Source: Flavobacteriales bacterium ALC-1
GTDB lineage: Bacteria > Bacteroidota > Bacteroidia > Flavobacteriales > Flavobacteriaceae
DNA length: 64,000 nucleotides
Assembly (NCBI GenBank): GCA_000171875.1
Contig: ABHI01000002.1
Span: 124,001 to 188,000, forward strand
Direction: 5' to 3'
Below are positions 40,529-49,860 of this stretch, one piece after another. The notes under the pieces are model-generated. The model did not search any database, was not told where the DNA came from, and saw only the letters and a program-made list of their open reading frames with translations. A program made the position numbers and the translations under genes. Position 1 is the stretch's first letter. Each line of letters opens with the position of its first letter.

Positions 40529-41623
40529 TTACTTTAAAATTTTAGCTTTTTGTTTAGCTTCTTCGTTACGTTCTATTTTATGGTCTGGTCGTGACCATTT
40601 AGGTTTTTCTCCTAAAGACTGATATTCAGAGTCTTTAGCCTCAACGGTTTCAGGCTGCATTTTTTTAATGAATGGCTTTTGAGGGTTTAAACCAAGAAGT
40701 TTAAACATTTCCATATCTTCATTAACATCTGGATTTGGTGTTGTTAAGAGTTTATCGCCAGCAAAAATAGAATTTGCACCAGCAAAGAAACACATGGCTT
40801 GACCTTCGCGAGTCATTTGCGTTCTTCCAGCTGATAAACGTACTTGTGTTTCTGGCATAACAATACGAGTAGTTGCTACCATACGTACCATATCCCAAAT
40901 AGAAACAGGTTTCTCTTCTTCTAAAGGTGTACCTTCAACAGCAACTAAAGCATTAATTGGTACAGATTCTGGTTGAGGATTTAAAGTTGATAAAGCCACT
41001 AACATTCCTCCTCTATCTTCTTCTTTTTCTCCCATGCCTATAATTCCGCCAGAACAAACAGTTACATTCGTTTTACGAACATTATCAATCGTTTCTAATC
41101 GGTCTTCAAAACCACGAGTAGAAATCACCTCTTTATAATATTCTTCAGATGAATCTAAATTATGATTGTAAGCATACAAACCTGCTTCAGCTAAACGCTG
41201 TGCTTGATTTTCTGTCACCATACCAAGAGTACAGCATACTTCCATATCGAGTTTATTAATAGTCCGTACCATTTCTAAAACTTGATCGAATTCTGGACCA
41301 TCTTTTACATTTCTCCATGCTGCTCCCATGCATACTCTAGAACTTCCTGAAGATTTAGCACGCAAAGCTTGCGCCTTAACTTGTTGAACACTCATTAAGT
41401 CATTACCTTCAATATCTGTGTGGTAGCGAGCCGCTTGTGGACAATAACCACAATCTTCAGGACAACCACCGGTTTTAATAGATAATAGGGTAGATACCTG
41501 AACCGTATTTGGATCGTGATGTTCTCTATGTGTTGTTGCTGCTTCGTAAAGCAATTCCATTAGAGGTTTGTTGTATATCTCTAGAATTTCTTCTTTAGTC
41601 CAGTTATGTCTTACTTCGCTCAT
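40529..41623 (-). CDS. bioB: Biotin synthase
   Basis: A 364-residue radical SAM enzyme that inserts sulfur into dethiobiotin. 4Fe-4S motif C54-PED-C58-GY-C61, followed by VCMGAAWRNVKDGPEFDQVL, YAYNHNLDSSEEYYKEVIST, and SAGRTQMTREGQAMCFFAGANSIF near the 2Fe-2S site. It lies 8 kb from bioA/D/F on the same strand, separated by unrelated genes. Confidence 0.96.
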   Translation of the reverse strand: MSEVRHNWTKEEILEIYNKPLMELLYEAATTHREHHDPNTVQVSTLLSIKTGGCPEDCGYCPQAARYHTDIEGNDLMSVQQVKAQALRAKSSGSSRVCMGAAWRNVKDGPEFDQVLEMVRTINKLDMEVCCTLGMVTENQAQRLAEAGLYAYNHNLDSSEEYYKEVISTRGFEDRLETIDNVRKTNVTVCSGGIIGMGEKEEDRGGMLVALSTLNPQPESVPINALVAVEGTPLEEEKPVSIWDMVRMVATTRIVMPETQVRLSAGRTQMTREGQAMCFFAGANSIFAGDKLLTTPNPDVNEDMEMFKLLGLNPQKPFIKKMQPETVEAKDSEYQSLGEKPKWSRPDHKIERNEEAKQKAKILK

Positions 41624-41654
41624 ATAGGTTAATGTCTTCGTGAAACAAAAATAG

Positions 41655-42128
41655 TTATAACCATTTAGATTCTCGTTCTGTGGCGTCTAAAATATCAATA
41701 TTTAATATTGATGCTATTTCTTTTGCTTTTTTAAAAGCGTCATCGATATTGTATGTATTATAAGCCTCAATTTTTTGATTGGTATTATAGAATAAATTAA
41801 GCTTAATAATTTCGTTAGACACATTAGCCTCAGCAGTCCTAGAGCGAAGAGTTGTAGTTTCATTTGTTCTAAATACGGAAACATATTCTATATTTGGAAT
41901 CGGTTTCCACTTACCAATTGAGATTCCTAAGATTGATTTTATTTCTCGATACTTTTGATTTTTAAAATCGAATTCTGAACCTTCAACCAAAAGAATAAAA
42001 ATTCCCATACCAATTAAAATGAAACCTTTAAAACTAGAGAATAGTGATATTACACCAACAATTAAAGCCATAAAGCCAAGGATTAATTTCCATATAGGAA
42101 GCTTTCTTTTAAATGTGAATTTAGTCAT
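41655..42128 (-). CDS. Hypothetical membrane protein
   Basis: A 157-residue protein with two transmembrane helices in residues 10-45 (LILGFMALIVGVISLF, GFILIGMGIFILLVE), then a PH-like beta-rich cytosolic domain (about 50-155). Not recognised. It stands between bioB (31 nt gap) and the flotillin terminator. Confidence 0.65.
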   Translation of the reverse strand: MTKFTFKRKLPIWKLILGFMALIVGVISLFSSFKGFILIGMGIFILLVEGSEFDFKNQKYREIKSILGISIGKWKPIPNIEYVSVFRTNETTTLRSRTAEANVSNEIIKLNLFYNTNQKIEAYNTYNIDDAFKKAKEIASILNIDILDATERESKWL

Positions 42129-42144
42129 TATATAATATTAATGT

Positions 42145-42178
42145 AAAAAGTCCACTCTAAATTAAAGTGGACTTTTTG
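42145..42178 (-). terminator. Intrinsic terminator after flotillin
   Basis: Minus-strand AAAAAGTCCACT and AGTGGACTTTTT stem with T-run, 6 nt after the flotillin stop. Confidence 0.9.
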
Positions 42179-42183
42179 TTTTT

Positions 42184-43617
42184 TTATTTCTCTTCAGACT
42201 TTTCGATTTCAGCATCATCTGCTTCAATCTCTTTTTTGTCTTTACCTTTTAAGTACTCAGGTAAATCCATACCAGCCATATTAAACATTTCCTGTAAAGG
42301 TGGTACTGACTTATACATGCCAGAAAGGAAGTTTGCAGTCGAAGATTTTCCATCCTCACCATTGCCTCCATTATCCCAAACGGTTACTTTATCAATTTTA
42401 ATATTCTTTATGGCATCTGCTTGAGTTTTCACCAATTCAGGTAATTTATCAGCAATTAATAACAATACTGCATCTCTACTACTATTACCAGCAGCTTTTA
42501 CAATTTCTTGTAAACCAGCAGCCTGTTTTGTTAAGACTTCGAACTGTCCCTGAGCCTCAGCTTGTGCTTTAAAAAGTATCGCATCTGCCTCACCTTTTGC
42601 ACGTCTTCTTATACGCTCAGCTTCGGCTTCAGCATCAATTTCAACTTTACGTTTGTCAATTTCTGCAGGTACAATAACATCAGCCATTTGAGACGAACGT
42701 TCGCGTTCAGCTCTTGCAATCTCAGCATCTTTCTCAGCAGCATAAGACTCTTCTAATGCCTTTGCGGATTGTACTTTTTCTGATGCAATTGCCACACGCT
42801 CAGCTTCAGCTTCTCTTTGACGACGTAACGAATCTGAGTTTGCTACCGAAATTTTCGCTGAGTTTTCACCTTCAACAGCTTGTGCATTTGCAGCAGCAAC
42901 CTGAGTTCTTTCATCTTGTACTGCGTTTGCTTCACCAATAGAACCATCTCTAGTTTTTTCTGCAACCGATTTACGAGCTGCGTTAATAGCATGTGCAGCA
43001 GCTTCTTTACCAAGAGCTTCAATGTAACCAGATTCATCAACAATATCTGTAATGTTTACGTTGATTAATTTAAGTCCTACTTTCTTTAATTCCGATTCCA
43101 CTGATTGCGAAATATTAGTCAAAAACTTGTCACGGTCATTATTAATTTCTTCAATATCCATTGAAGCAACGACTAAACGTAATTGACCAAAAATAATTTC
43201 TTGTGCTAATTCTTGAATCTCATTTTGCCCTAAGCCTAATAAACGCTCAGCAGCATTTTGCATAATGCCAGGTTCTGTAGAAATACCAATGGTAAATCGA
43301 GAAGGCACGTTAACACGAATATTCTGTTTCGATAAGGCGTTAATCAGATTAACTTCTATAGATATAGGTGTTAAATCTAAAAATTCATAATCTTGAATCA
43401 CAGGCATTATAAATGCTGCACCACCATGAATACACTTGGCAGATTGTCCCCCTCCAACTTTTCCGTAAACTACTAATATGCGATCCGAAGGACAACGCTT
43501 ATAACGTTTTATGAGGATGATTAATGTTAATATTATAAATAAGGCCACAAATATGAGTAGCATCGGTCCGCCGAAGCCTTCCATATTAATTGAATCTTGT
43601 ATACTGAGTAATTTCAT
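42184..43617 (-). CDS. Flotillin-like SPFH protein
   Basis: A 477-residue membrane scaffold: one N-terminal transmembrane helix (about 17-37), SPFH domain (about 45-230), then a long Ala/Glu-rich coiled coil (about 230-400, AEAEAERIRRRAKGEADAIL) and a C-terminal NFLSGMYKSVPPLQEMFNMA segment typical of YuaG/FloT. It would form membrane microdomains. It is preceded by an NfeD-like gene, the conserved partner. Confidence 0.92.
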   Translation of the reverse strand: MKLLSIQDSINMEGFGGPMLLIFVALFIILTLIILIKRYKRCPSDRILVVYGKVGGGQSAKCIHGGAAFIMPVIQDYEFLDLTPISIEVNLINALSKQNIRVNVPSRFTIGISTEPGIMQNAAERLLGLGQNEIQELAQEIIFGQLRLVVASMDIEEINNDRDKFLTNISQSVESELKKVGLKLINVNITDIVDESGYIEALGKEAAAHAINAARKSVAEKTRDGSIGEANAVQDERTQVAAANAQAVEGENSAKISVANSDSLRRQREAEAERVAIASEKVQSAKALEESYAAEKDAEIARAERERSSQMADVIVPAEIDKRKVEIDAEAEAERIRRRAKGEADAILFKAQAEAQGQFEVLTKQAAGLQEIVKAAGNSSRDAVLLLIADKLPELVKTQADAIKNIKIDKVTVWDNGGNGEDGKSSTANFLSGMYKSVPPLQEMFNMAGMDLPEYLKGKDKKEIEADDAEIEKSEEK

Positions 43618-43657
43618 AGCGTAAATTTTTAAAGGTTAGTATTGAGTTATTTTAAGT

Positions 43658-44302
43658 TTAATCATTGCTTAATAAACGGTTTTTTCCTGCTTCTAACTGT
43701 TCACTTTCTAGGTGAGAAGCTTCTATGGGTTTTCGTGTTTGATCTACGATGAGTATGCCATTAGAAGTGACATCGACGACTTTTATTATGGTTCCGGATT
43801 TTAATTCAGTTAAGGAATCTGTCAATGCATCAAGCTCTCGCATGGTGCCTTGTACGCTTACAGTGACTTTGCCCATTTTAGAACGATCTGATCCAATAGT
43901 TAGATAAACCTCACCAACTGCATCAATTGCATTTTTATACTTAAGTGTTCCACTATCTGCAAGTTTATGAATGAAGTAAAATAGTGCTGCCATAATAAGC
44001 ATCATTAATAAACCACAAATTACTGATATTAGTATAGTCATTGGTTTTGATAAACCTGCATCGATACATGCAATGCCACTCCAACCAAAAATGGTAAAAA
44101 AGCCAATTAAATTTTTAAAGGATATAAACTGAAAACCTGCCCCTACATCTCCATCAAAATCGCTGTCCACGTCGCCAATATCATCAGCATCTCCACCAGC
44201 GAATGCCATAATCATGACTATTGAGAAGACTATTGAACCAATAATAGCAACAAGCCAATACACTTTTGAAAAAAATTCTAAATTTGAAAACCAGTCTAAC
44301 AT
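43658..44302 (-). CDS. NfeD-like membrane protein
   Basis: A 214-residue protein with three to four transmembrane helices, an acidic Asp/Gly loop (GGDADDIGDVDSDFDGDVG) and a C-terminal OB-fold NfeD domain (about 140-200, GKVTVSVQGTMRELDALTDS). Matches YuaF, the partner of flotillin YuaG. The pair forms an operon with a 40-nt gap. Confidence 0.85.
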   Translation of the reverse strand: MLDWFSNLEFFSKVYWLVAIIGSIVFSIVMIMAFAGGDADDIGDVDSDFDGDVGAGFQFISFKNLIGFFTIFGWSGIACIDAGLSKPMTILISVICGLLMMLIMAALFYFIHKLADSGTLKYKNAIDAVGEVYLTIGSDRSKMGKVTVSVQGTMRELDALTDSLTELKSGTIIKVVDVTSNGILIVDQTRKPIEASHLESEQLEAGKNRLLSND

Positions 44303-44345
44303 AACTAATAGAATTAAAGGTTAAACAATAGATATACGTTCATAA

Positions 44346-45485
44346 TTATTTTGAAAGTATAACAGACACAGCATTACCACCAAAGCCGACGGCATTAATC
44401 ATAATTTTTGAAATCTTTTTTGGATGCGATTGCTCCAAATATGGAATGTCAATAAATGTTTGATGGTTAAGCATAAGTATGGCCATTTCTATACTGAGCA
44501 ATCCGGAAGCTCCTAAACTATGACCTACTTGTATTTTATTAGTAGTCAAAGAAGGAATTTTGTTACAAAAAATCTTATTTATTGCATTATACTCAGCTAC
44601 ATCTCCTTTAATTGTACCTGGTGTATGTGTGACTATAATGTCTATGTCATCTGGGTTTGAATCGCCTAAAGCCATGGTCATTGAGCGTTGAAAACAGTCT
44701 GCATTTGTAGAAAGTGATGCGTTATGTTCTAAAAGTTCTGTACCATAGCCTATACCTTCAATATAAGCCAAGGCCTTTTTGGTTTTTCCTTTTTCTAAGC
44801 ATGCTGTTGCTGCAGCTTCACTTAATATCATGGTGTTTTCAGTTTTATCGAAGTCTAAAGCACGACAAGGAAAGTCGTCATTTTTTCTGGCATAGATTTT
44901 TAAAGCTTGCATTTGTGCAATTGTAAAAGGTGTCAAAGGAGCTTCACTACCACCAACTAAAAACTTATCACACATACCAGAATTTAACCAAGCAACTCCA
45001 TTAAGGATAGCATGTAATGCTGTTGAACAGGTTATAGAATGCGAAATCTCAGGACCTTTGGTTTGAAGGTCATGAGCAATCCAAGAGGAAATATTACCTA
45101 ATGTTGTTGTTGGTGAGCTTAAAGTTTCAGCTTTGTTTTTATCTAAAAAGCTTTCAAAATAGGTTTCAAATAAACCTGTTGCACCACGAGAGGAACCAAC
45201 ATTAATTCCAAAGTTATCTTTTGCAGACCATCCAGCTTGTTTAATAGCTTCTCTTGCAGAGAAAATTCCGAATAAAACGGAATCATCAAGTTGTTTATAT
45301 TTTGAGTTTGATTGTCTTAATTTTTCAATTTCTTGTTTTGCATTTGTAGGTAATTGCGCTACTAGATTACCATCCTTTTCTGTAAAAAAATGAGATTTAG
45401 AGATATAGTTTTTCCAAATATCTTCTTTGTTAAAACCTAAAGGTGAAATAGATGAAATAGCTGTTATAGAAATGGGTTGGTTCAA
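44346..45485 (-). CDS. Beta-ketoacyl synthase (FabF-like)
   Basis: A 379-residue condensing enzyme with catalytic C153 (SITCSTALHAI) and the two His motifs VTHTPGT and VGHSLGASG. It starts at TTG 45485. It is shorter than FabF (about 410). Its place between bioA/D/F and bioB on the same strand suggests a role in making the pimeloyl chain for biotin, but it could equally serve another fatty acid pathway. No ACP is nearby. Confidence 0.85.
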   Translation of the reverse strand: MNQPISITAISSISPLGFNKEDIWKNYISKSHFFTEKDGNLVAQLPTNAKQEIEKLRQSNSKYKQLDDSVLFGIFSAREAIKQAGWSAKDNFGINVGSSRGATGLFETYFESFLDKNKAETLSSPTTTLGNISSWIAHDLQTKGPEISHSITCSTALHAILNGVAWLNSGMCDKFLVGGSEAPLTPFTIAQMQALKIYARKNDDFPCRALDFDKTENTMILSEAAATACLEKGKTKKALAYIEGIGYGTELLEHNASLSTNADCFQRSMTMALGDSNPDDIDIIVTHTPGTIKGDVAEYNAINKIFCNKIPSLTTNKIQVGHSLGASGLLSIEMAILMLNHQTFIDIPYLEQSHPKKISKIMINAVGFGGNAVSVILSK

Positions 45486-45613
45486 TGGAAATTTTATTTA
45501 AAACAAAAGTAAGATTTAAACCCTAGTCTAAAAACGAACATTTAGAATTTATTATCAATTTGTAACATAATTTTGTTTTAGTTGACTTACATTTAGGAAT
45601 CAATTAATATAAT

Positions 45614-46024
45614 ATGGAAGAACAAAGACAAAAAAGTTGGTTTGCTAGGAATTGGGGATGGGTACTTGGAGGTGGTTGCTTGACAATAATTATAATAGTA
45701 GTTCTAGCTGTAGGAGGTTTGATTTATAAAGTTTCAGATACTATAAAGGAGTCTGAACCATACAAACATGCGTTGGCTGAAACTATAGACAATGAAAATG
45801 TTATTGAATTTTTAGGAACTCCAATTGAGACCAATGGTTTGGGAAGTACTAATTATACTTACAAAAATGGATCCACTACTGCAGAATTAACGATACCAAT
45901 TAAAGGCCCTAAAGACGAAGGTAGTATTATTGTTAGTGCAGAAAAGATAAATGATGAATGGGCTTATAGCTTACTTTATGTGAAAATTGATGGGGAAACG
46001 GAAGCCATTAATTTATTAGATTAA
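45614..46024 (+). CDS. Coa1/Tim21-like small membrane protein
   Basis: A 136-residue protein with one transmembrane helix (about 17-37) and a domain resembling the cytochrome c oxidase assembly factor 1 family: SEPYKHALAETIDNENVIEF, LGTPIE, IPIKGPKDEGSI, NDEWAYSLLYV. The family name reflects eukaryotic members; the bacterial role is not established. Confidence 0.7.
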   Translation: MEEQRQKSWFARNWGWVLGGGCLTIIIIVVLAVGGLIYKVSDTIKESEPYKHALAETIDNENVIEFLGTPIETNGLGSTNYTYKNGSTTAELTIPIKGPKDEGSIIVSAEKINDEWAYSLLYVKIDGETEAINLLD

Positions 46025-46034
46025 ACATTAAAAG

Positions 46035-46070
46035 ATAATTAGGGCAAGCAATTTAACCTGCCCTAATTAT
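46035..46070. terminator. Bidirectional intrinsic terminator
   Basis: ATAATTAGGGCA and TGCCCTAATTAT arms, 12-nt loop, between convergent genes. Confidence 0.85.
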
Positions 46071-46074
46071 TTAT

Positions 46075-48951
46075 TTAAAACTTTAAATAGATTTGATAGC
46101 CTAATTGTATTTCACTATAACCATTAGTTTCCCATTCAGAGGTGTTAGTATAACGATATCTAAAGAAGAACTTATTATCGCTATCTGCTGAAGGAGTATA
46201 AAATGCACCTAATTCATATCGCTGTAACCATCTCTGATCTTTTAAAGCATCTGGTCTATCATTAGGATTATCTAAGAATTCATCTTCGGAGTATATAGTA
46301 TAGAATTCGTCATTATCTGGGACGATAGTCTTAAAGGGCCTAAAACGTAGATAACCACCAAAACGTTCTTCAGGTCTAATTCTTAAAATAACATCTGGAT
46401 ACATGCGAATCATATTAACATCTTTCTCAAAGATATTAGAAGTACTTTCAGCACCTTGATCATCTGTAGTTGTAATTTCATCTACGACTTTAACTCTTCC
46501 ATAATGTATACCACCATTAAGTTCTACTCGTGTTTTAATAAGTGGAAAATCAAAAGATGCTACATTTAAATCTACTCCTACAGATACATTTTCAAAGCGT
46601 ATTAAATCTAAGTAGGTAATATAATTATCAATCTGGGATTCGTTATTAACAAAGTTCTCAGCTTTTAAGACTTGTAATTCCCTATCCTCTTCATTGAGTT
46701 TAGCCCAAGTTAAGTTAAAAGTTGCATAATTGGCAAAACCGAAATTTGAACTTCTGCCAGCACCTAATTCCATTCTTTTGGTCCAAAGGGGAATTTGTTT
46801 TTCAACTTCAAATTGAACCAGGCCATTGGGTTCACTCTCTTTTAACCCATTAAAATCGGTAAATATTTTGGCATTCAAAATTTTAGAAGATTTTTCTTTT
46901 TTTAGTTCTACTTCTTTATTTTTATCTATATCATGTAACGGAAGTCTAACCACTTGATTTTTAGGACTAAAATCTAGACGATCGTTTTGATGTCTTTGTA
47001 CATATAAATTAATAACATTAGTTAATGGCAGCGAGAAGATTTTCTCATTTCCTTTAAAGGAATATAAGTCGTAATTGTCAAAGTCGGCAAAATCTGTTTT
47101 AGAGCTAAAACCGATTGGGAATTCATTCTCAAATTTTAATTCTTTCCCTAATTCTTTTAAGACTTCTTTTACATAGGGTTCTTCAAAAAAATCACTGATA
47201 ACCTCCTCTATATTAACACTCTGATAGTATTGTTTTCGCTCGGTTTTTATTGAATTAAGAATAGCAATTTTATCAATTTTTGGTTTAATTATTTCACCAG
47301 TAACAGTAATATGCTCAATAAAACCATTATTAATATCCAGTTCTATATCATTTATTTTGAAATTCCACAGAGGGACTTTAGCTATATGCTCATAATAATG
47401 TGCTATTAGGAAGTTAATGTCATTTTGGTGTTTTTTTGTATCTAAATTAAAATAAGATTTTTCTAATTTCATTTTTGAAATAGAAGAGTTTAAACTGTTA
47501 ATATAAATTTGAGCAGCTTTAATTTCTATATCAATCAACTCAATACCCTCCTTGTATTCTTTCTCTTTATTTTCTAAATGGACTAAAACATTATTAGTTT
47601 TCTTTACTTTTTGGTCATTTAATTTATTAATATCTATTTTATTTTCTGCTACTCTTCTTTTTATAGAATCCTTTTTTGCTTTGAAAAAGGTTATTTTTTT
47701 ATTTTTTTGACTTATTAAGTCGTTAAATGAGTTAATTTCGTTTGACAATTTTTTTATACATCTATTACTAGCAGTTTTACGATTTTTAAATTTGAAATAC
47801 ATATTAGCAAAACTCTCTTTTTCATTTCCTTTAACGAATTTTGACATTTCGTAATTATTGTACCAGATTTTTAATTGTTTATTTATATGATGTTTAAGTT
47901 CAGATCTGGCTTTACGGTTGTTACTTTTTTTTGAGTTTTGATAAAATTCTAATAAGCTCCATATATAAGAGTTTTCATTTACAATTAATGTTTGATATAT
48001 ACTCTTAGAGCTTTTGGTCACTTTTTTAGTAGGATCACTTACATCTACATCTACATCTATATCTATATTCAATTGAATGTTGGTGCTTTTTTTATTACTC
48101 TCGTTGGATTTTTCTCGTTGACAATTATTAGTTAAAGTTTTATATAAATCAGATGTTTTTTCTGTATTTACAAAGAATCGCTCACTCGACACATCTCGTT
48201 TTTCTGCAAGAAACCTAATAAAATCATCAAGCTTTATATGTTGGTATTTTCCTCTTGATATTTTTAGAGTAATAGGGTTAGAGTCAGATAAATCATAATC
48301 TTTATCTTTTGGTTCTGGATTATAAATAAGTTTTCTAATTACTTTAGATTGTCTGTTAAAATAATCATCTGTATCTAAACCATTGATGGTTTTTTTAGTG
48401 ATAACAGCTAGGTCATTATATTTTAATATACCAGCAACAGGCTCATTATCATACTGAAATGCTGTAATTGCTAATGCATCAAAAAATTGAAAAATATTTC
48501 TAACATCTTGTACAGCGTTCTTCCTTTTACTCAATTGGCTTGCAAGTTTCTCCTTTGATTCATCATCATCTTTCTTTTCATCCTCTTCTTCCAATTTTTT
48601 AAGCGGAGCAAGTGTTGTTTTGAAAATAGCGTATTCTTTATTTGATTCATCTTTTTCAACAATACTATTAATAGCATCCACTAAGTGACTTCTAAAAGAA
48701 TTTTCAGTAAAAGGAAACACTTTAAACGTAATATCTATCTCTTCGCTATTATCTTTTTTTGTTTTTAGAGTTTCGTTTTTTTCATTTTTTAAGGTAAAGG
48801 TGATACTGTTTACAGATTCAGCAGAAGCATATATCATTATAGTTTCTGTTTTCCCATTATCAGATAAAGAAAAATTATAAGGCTGTAATTCTTTTTGCGC
48901 GTGTATACCTAACGTAACAAATAATAGTATTATGGTCAGCTTTAGTTTCAT
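46075..48951 (-). CDS. Large exported protein with coiled coil and beta-rich C-terminus, unknown
   Basis: A 958-residue protein with signal peptide (IILLFVTLGIHAQ). Residues about 25-330 are mixed and charged, with an acidic run near 300-316 (NIDIDVDVDVSDPTKK); about 390-510 are a Lys/Glu/Asn-rich coiled coil; about 540-958 are beta-rich, ending in YSEIQLGYQIYLKF like an outer-membrane barrel. No family recognised. It follows the lipoprotein gene at 48956 by 4 nt, so the two probably form a surface complex. Its position inside the biotin locus looks like an insertion. Confidence 0.75.
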   Translation of the reverse strand: MKLKLTIILLFVTLGIHAQKELQPYNFSLSDNGKTETIMIYASAESVNSITFTLKNEKNETLKTKKDNSEEIDITFKVFPFTENSFRSHLVDAINSIVEKDESNKEYAIFKTTLAPLKKLEEEDEKKDDDESKEKLASQLSKRKNAVQDVRNIFQFFDALAITAFQYDNEPVAGILKYNDLAVITKKTINGLDTDDYFNRQSKVIRKLIYNPEPKDKDYDLSDSNPITLKISRGKYQHIKLDDFIRFLAEKRDVSSERFFVNTEKTSDLYKTLTNNCQREKSNESNKKSTNIQLNIDIDVDVDVSDPTKKVTKSSKSIYQTLIVNENSYIWSLLEFYQNSKKSNNRKARSELKHHINKQLKIWYNNYEMSKFVKGNEKESFANMYFKFKNRKTASNRCIKKLSNEINSFNDLISQKNKKITFFKAKKDSIKRRVAENKIDINKLNDQKVKKTNNVLVHLENKEKEYKEGIELIDIEIKAAQIYINSLNSSISKMKLEKSYFNLDTKKHQNDINFLIAHYYEHIAKVPLWNFKINDIELDINNGFIEHITVTGEIIKPKIDKIAILNSIKTERKQYYQSVNIEEVISDFFEEPYVKEVLKELGKELKFENEFPIGFSSKTDFADFDNYDLYSFKGNEKIFSLPLTNVINLYVQRHQNDRLDFSPKNQVVRLPLHDIDKNKEVELKKEKSSKILNAKIFTDFNGLKESEPNGLVQFEVEKQIPLWTKRMELGAGRSSNFGFANYATFNLTWAKLNEEDRELQVLKAENFVNNESQIDNYITYLDLIRFENVSVGVDLNVASFDFPLIKTRVELNGGIHYGRVKVVDEITTTDDQGAESTSNIFEKDVNMIRMYPDVILRIRPEERFGGYLRFRPFKTIVPDNDEFYTIYSEDEFLDNPNDRPDALKDQRWLQRYELGAFYTPSADSDNKFFFRYRYTNTSEWETNGYSEIQLGYQIYLKF

Positions 48952-48955
48952 GATA

Positions 48956-49732
48956 TTAGTTTTGTTTGGTTAGATTGAATTTTAAAAGGCGAACGTCATT
49001 ATTATCTGTATAATTAATATAGCCTTTTAGGTTAGTCCCATCAAGTTCTAAAGTGTCTTGAGGGCTATTAATTACAGAAGAAAAACTTGATGCAGTTCTA
49101 TTTAAAATATTTCCAGAAATTAAGTTATCCGAATTAAAACTACCTTTTAATCGTACAATATTATCCTCATCTTCATCCTCAATAAATAGATTAAATTTTC
49201 CTTGATAATCAATAAAACCAGTACATGTTATACTTCTTTGAAAGGTAGTGTCGATTTCAGTTGGTACTAACACATTGAGTTCTCCATTATATAATCCATT
49301 AAATTGATGATCATTCGTATCATCGTTGAAGCTTAATATACTAGTGATTAAATTATTATCAGTAAAAACTATATTAGACTGTTCTAACATTATCGAATCT
49401 GTTACACTACCAATTGAGACATCTGTAAATGCATGTTTTATGAATCCGAGGTTATCATAGTTTAAAATGTCATTCTCAAACGAGAATATTACATAATCAA
49501 TTAGTAAAACATCATTACTAATATTTTTTATATTCAATGTATTAGAATATGGAATAATAGATTCTCTATTCTCAGAGAGTTGAGAAAAATTAAAACTTAC
49601 CTTATTTGGTATACTAAAAGAATACGTTTTAGGTTTTAATTCAGGTTCTTCATAGCTATCTTGCTCACAAGATATTGTCATAAAACAGATGCCCATACCT
49701 ATAAACAAGGCATAGAAATGATTTTTGATCAT
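48956..49732 (-). CDS. Lipoprotein of unknown function
   Basis: A 258-residue lipoprotein from ATG 49732, with lipobox ICFMTISCEQDS (Cys at about residue 22). The mature part is beta-rich with several acidic stretches (FIEDEDEDNIVRLKG) and ends in RLLKFNLTKQN. A longer frame begins at 49798, but the signal sequence supports the internal ATG. Not recognised. Partner of the 958-residue protein. Confidence 0.7.
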   Translation of the reverse strand: MIKNHFYALFIGMGICFMTISCEQDSYEEPELKPKTYSFSIPNKVSFNFSQLSENRESIIPYSNTLNIKNISNDVLLIDYVIFSFENDILNYDNLGFIKHAFTDVSIGSVTDSIMLEQSNIVFTDNNLITSILSFNDDTNDHQFNGLYNGELNVLVPTEIDTTFQRSITCTGFIDYQGKFNLFIEDEDEDNIVRLKGSFNSDNLISGNILNRTASSFSSVINSPQDTLELDGTNLKGYINYTDNNDVRLLKFNLTKQN

Positions 49733-49860
49733 AGTTTTGTTAGTTAGGGTTAGTATATAACTTGTTAATGCTTTCTTAATAGAAAACAGGGTCAACAAAA
49801 ACTATAATAATTCTTAAGGGGAATTATTTAAAGTTATAAAAAAACTTAAGGACTTAAAAA

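Noticed and set aside
42562-43068. Overlapping frames of 60-75 codons in the flotillin gene
   Set aside because: They come from the repetitive Ala/Glu-rich coiled-coil codons of flotillin and have no independent support.
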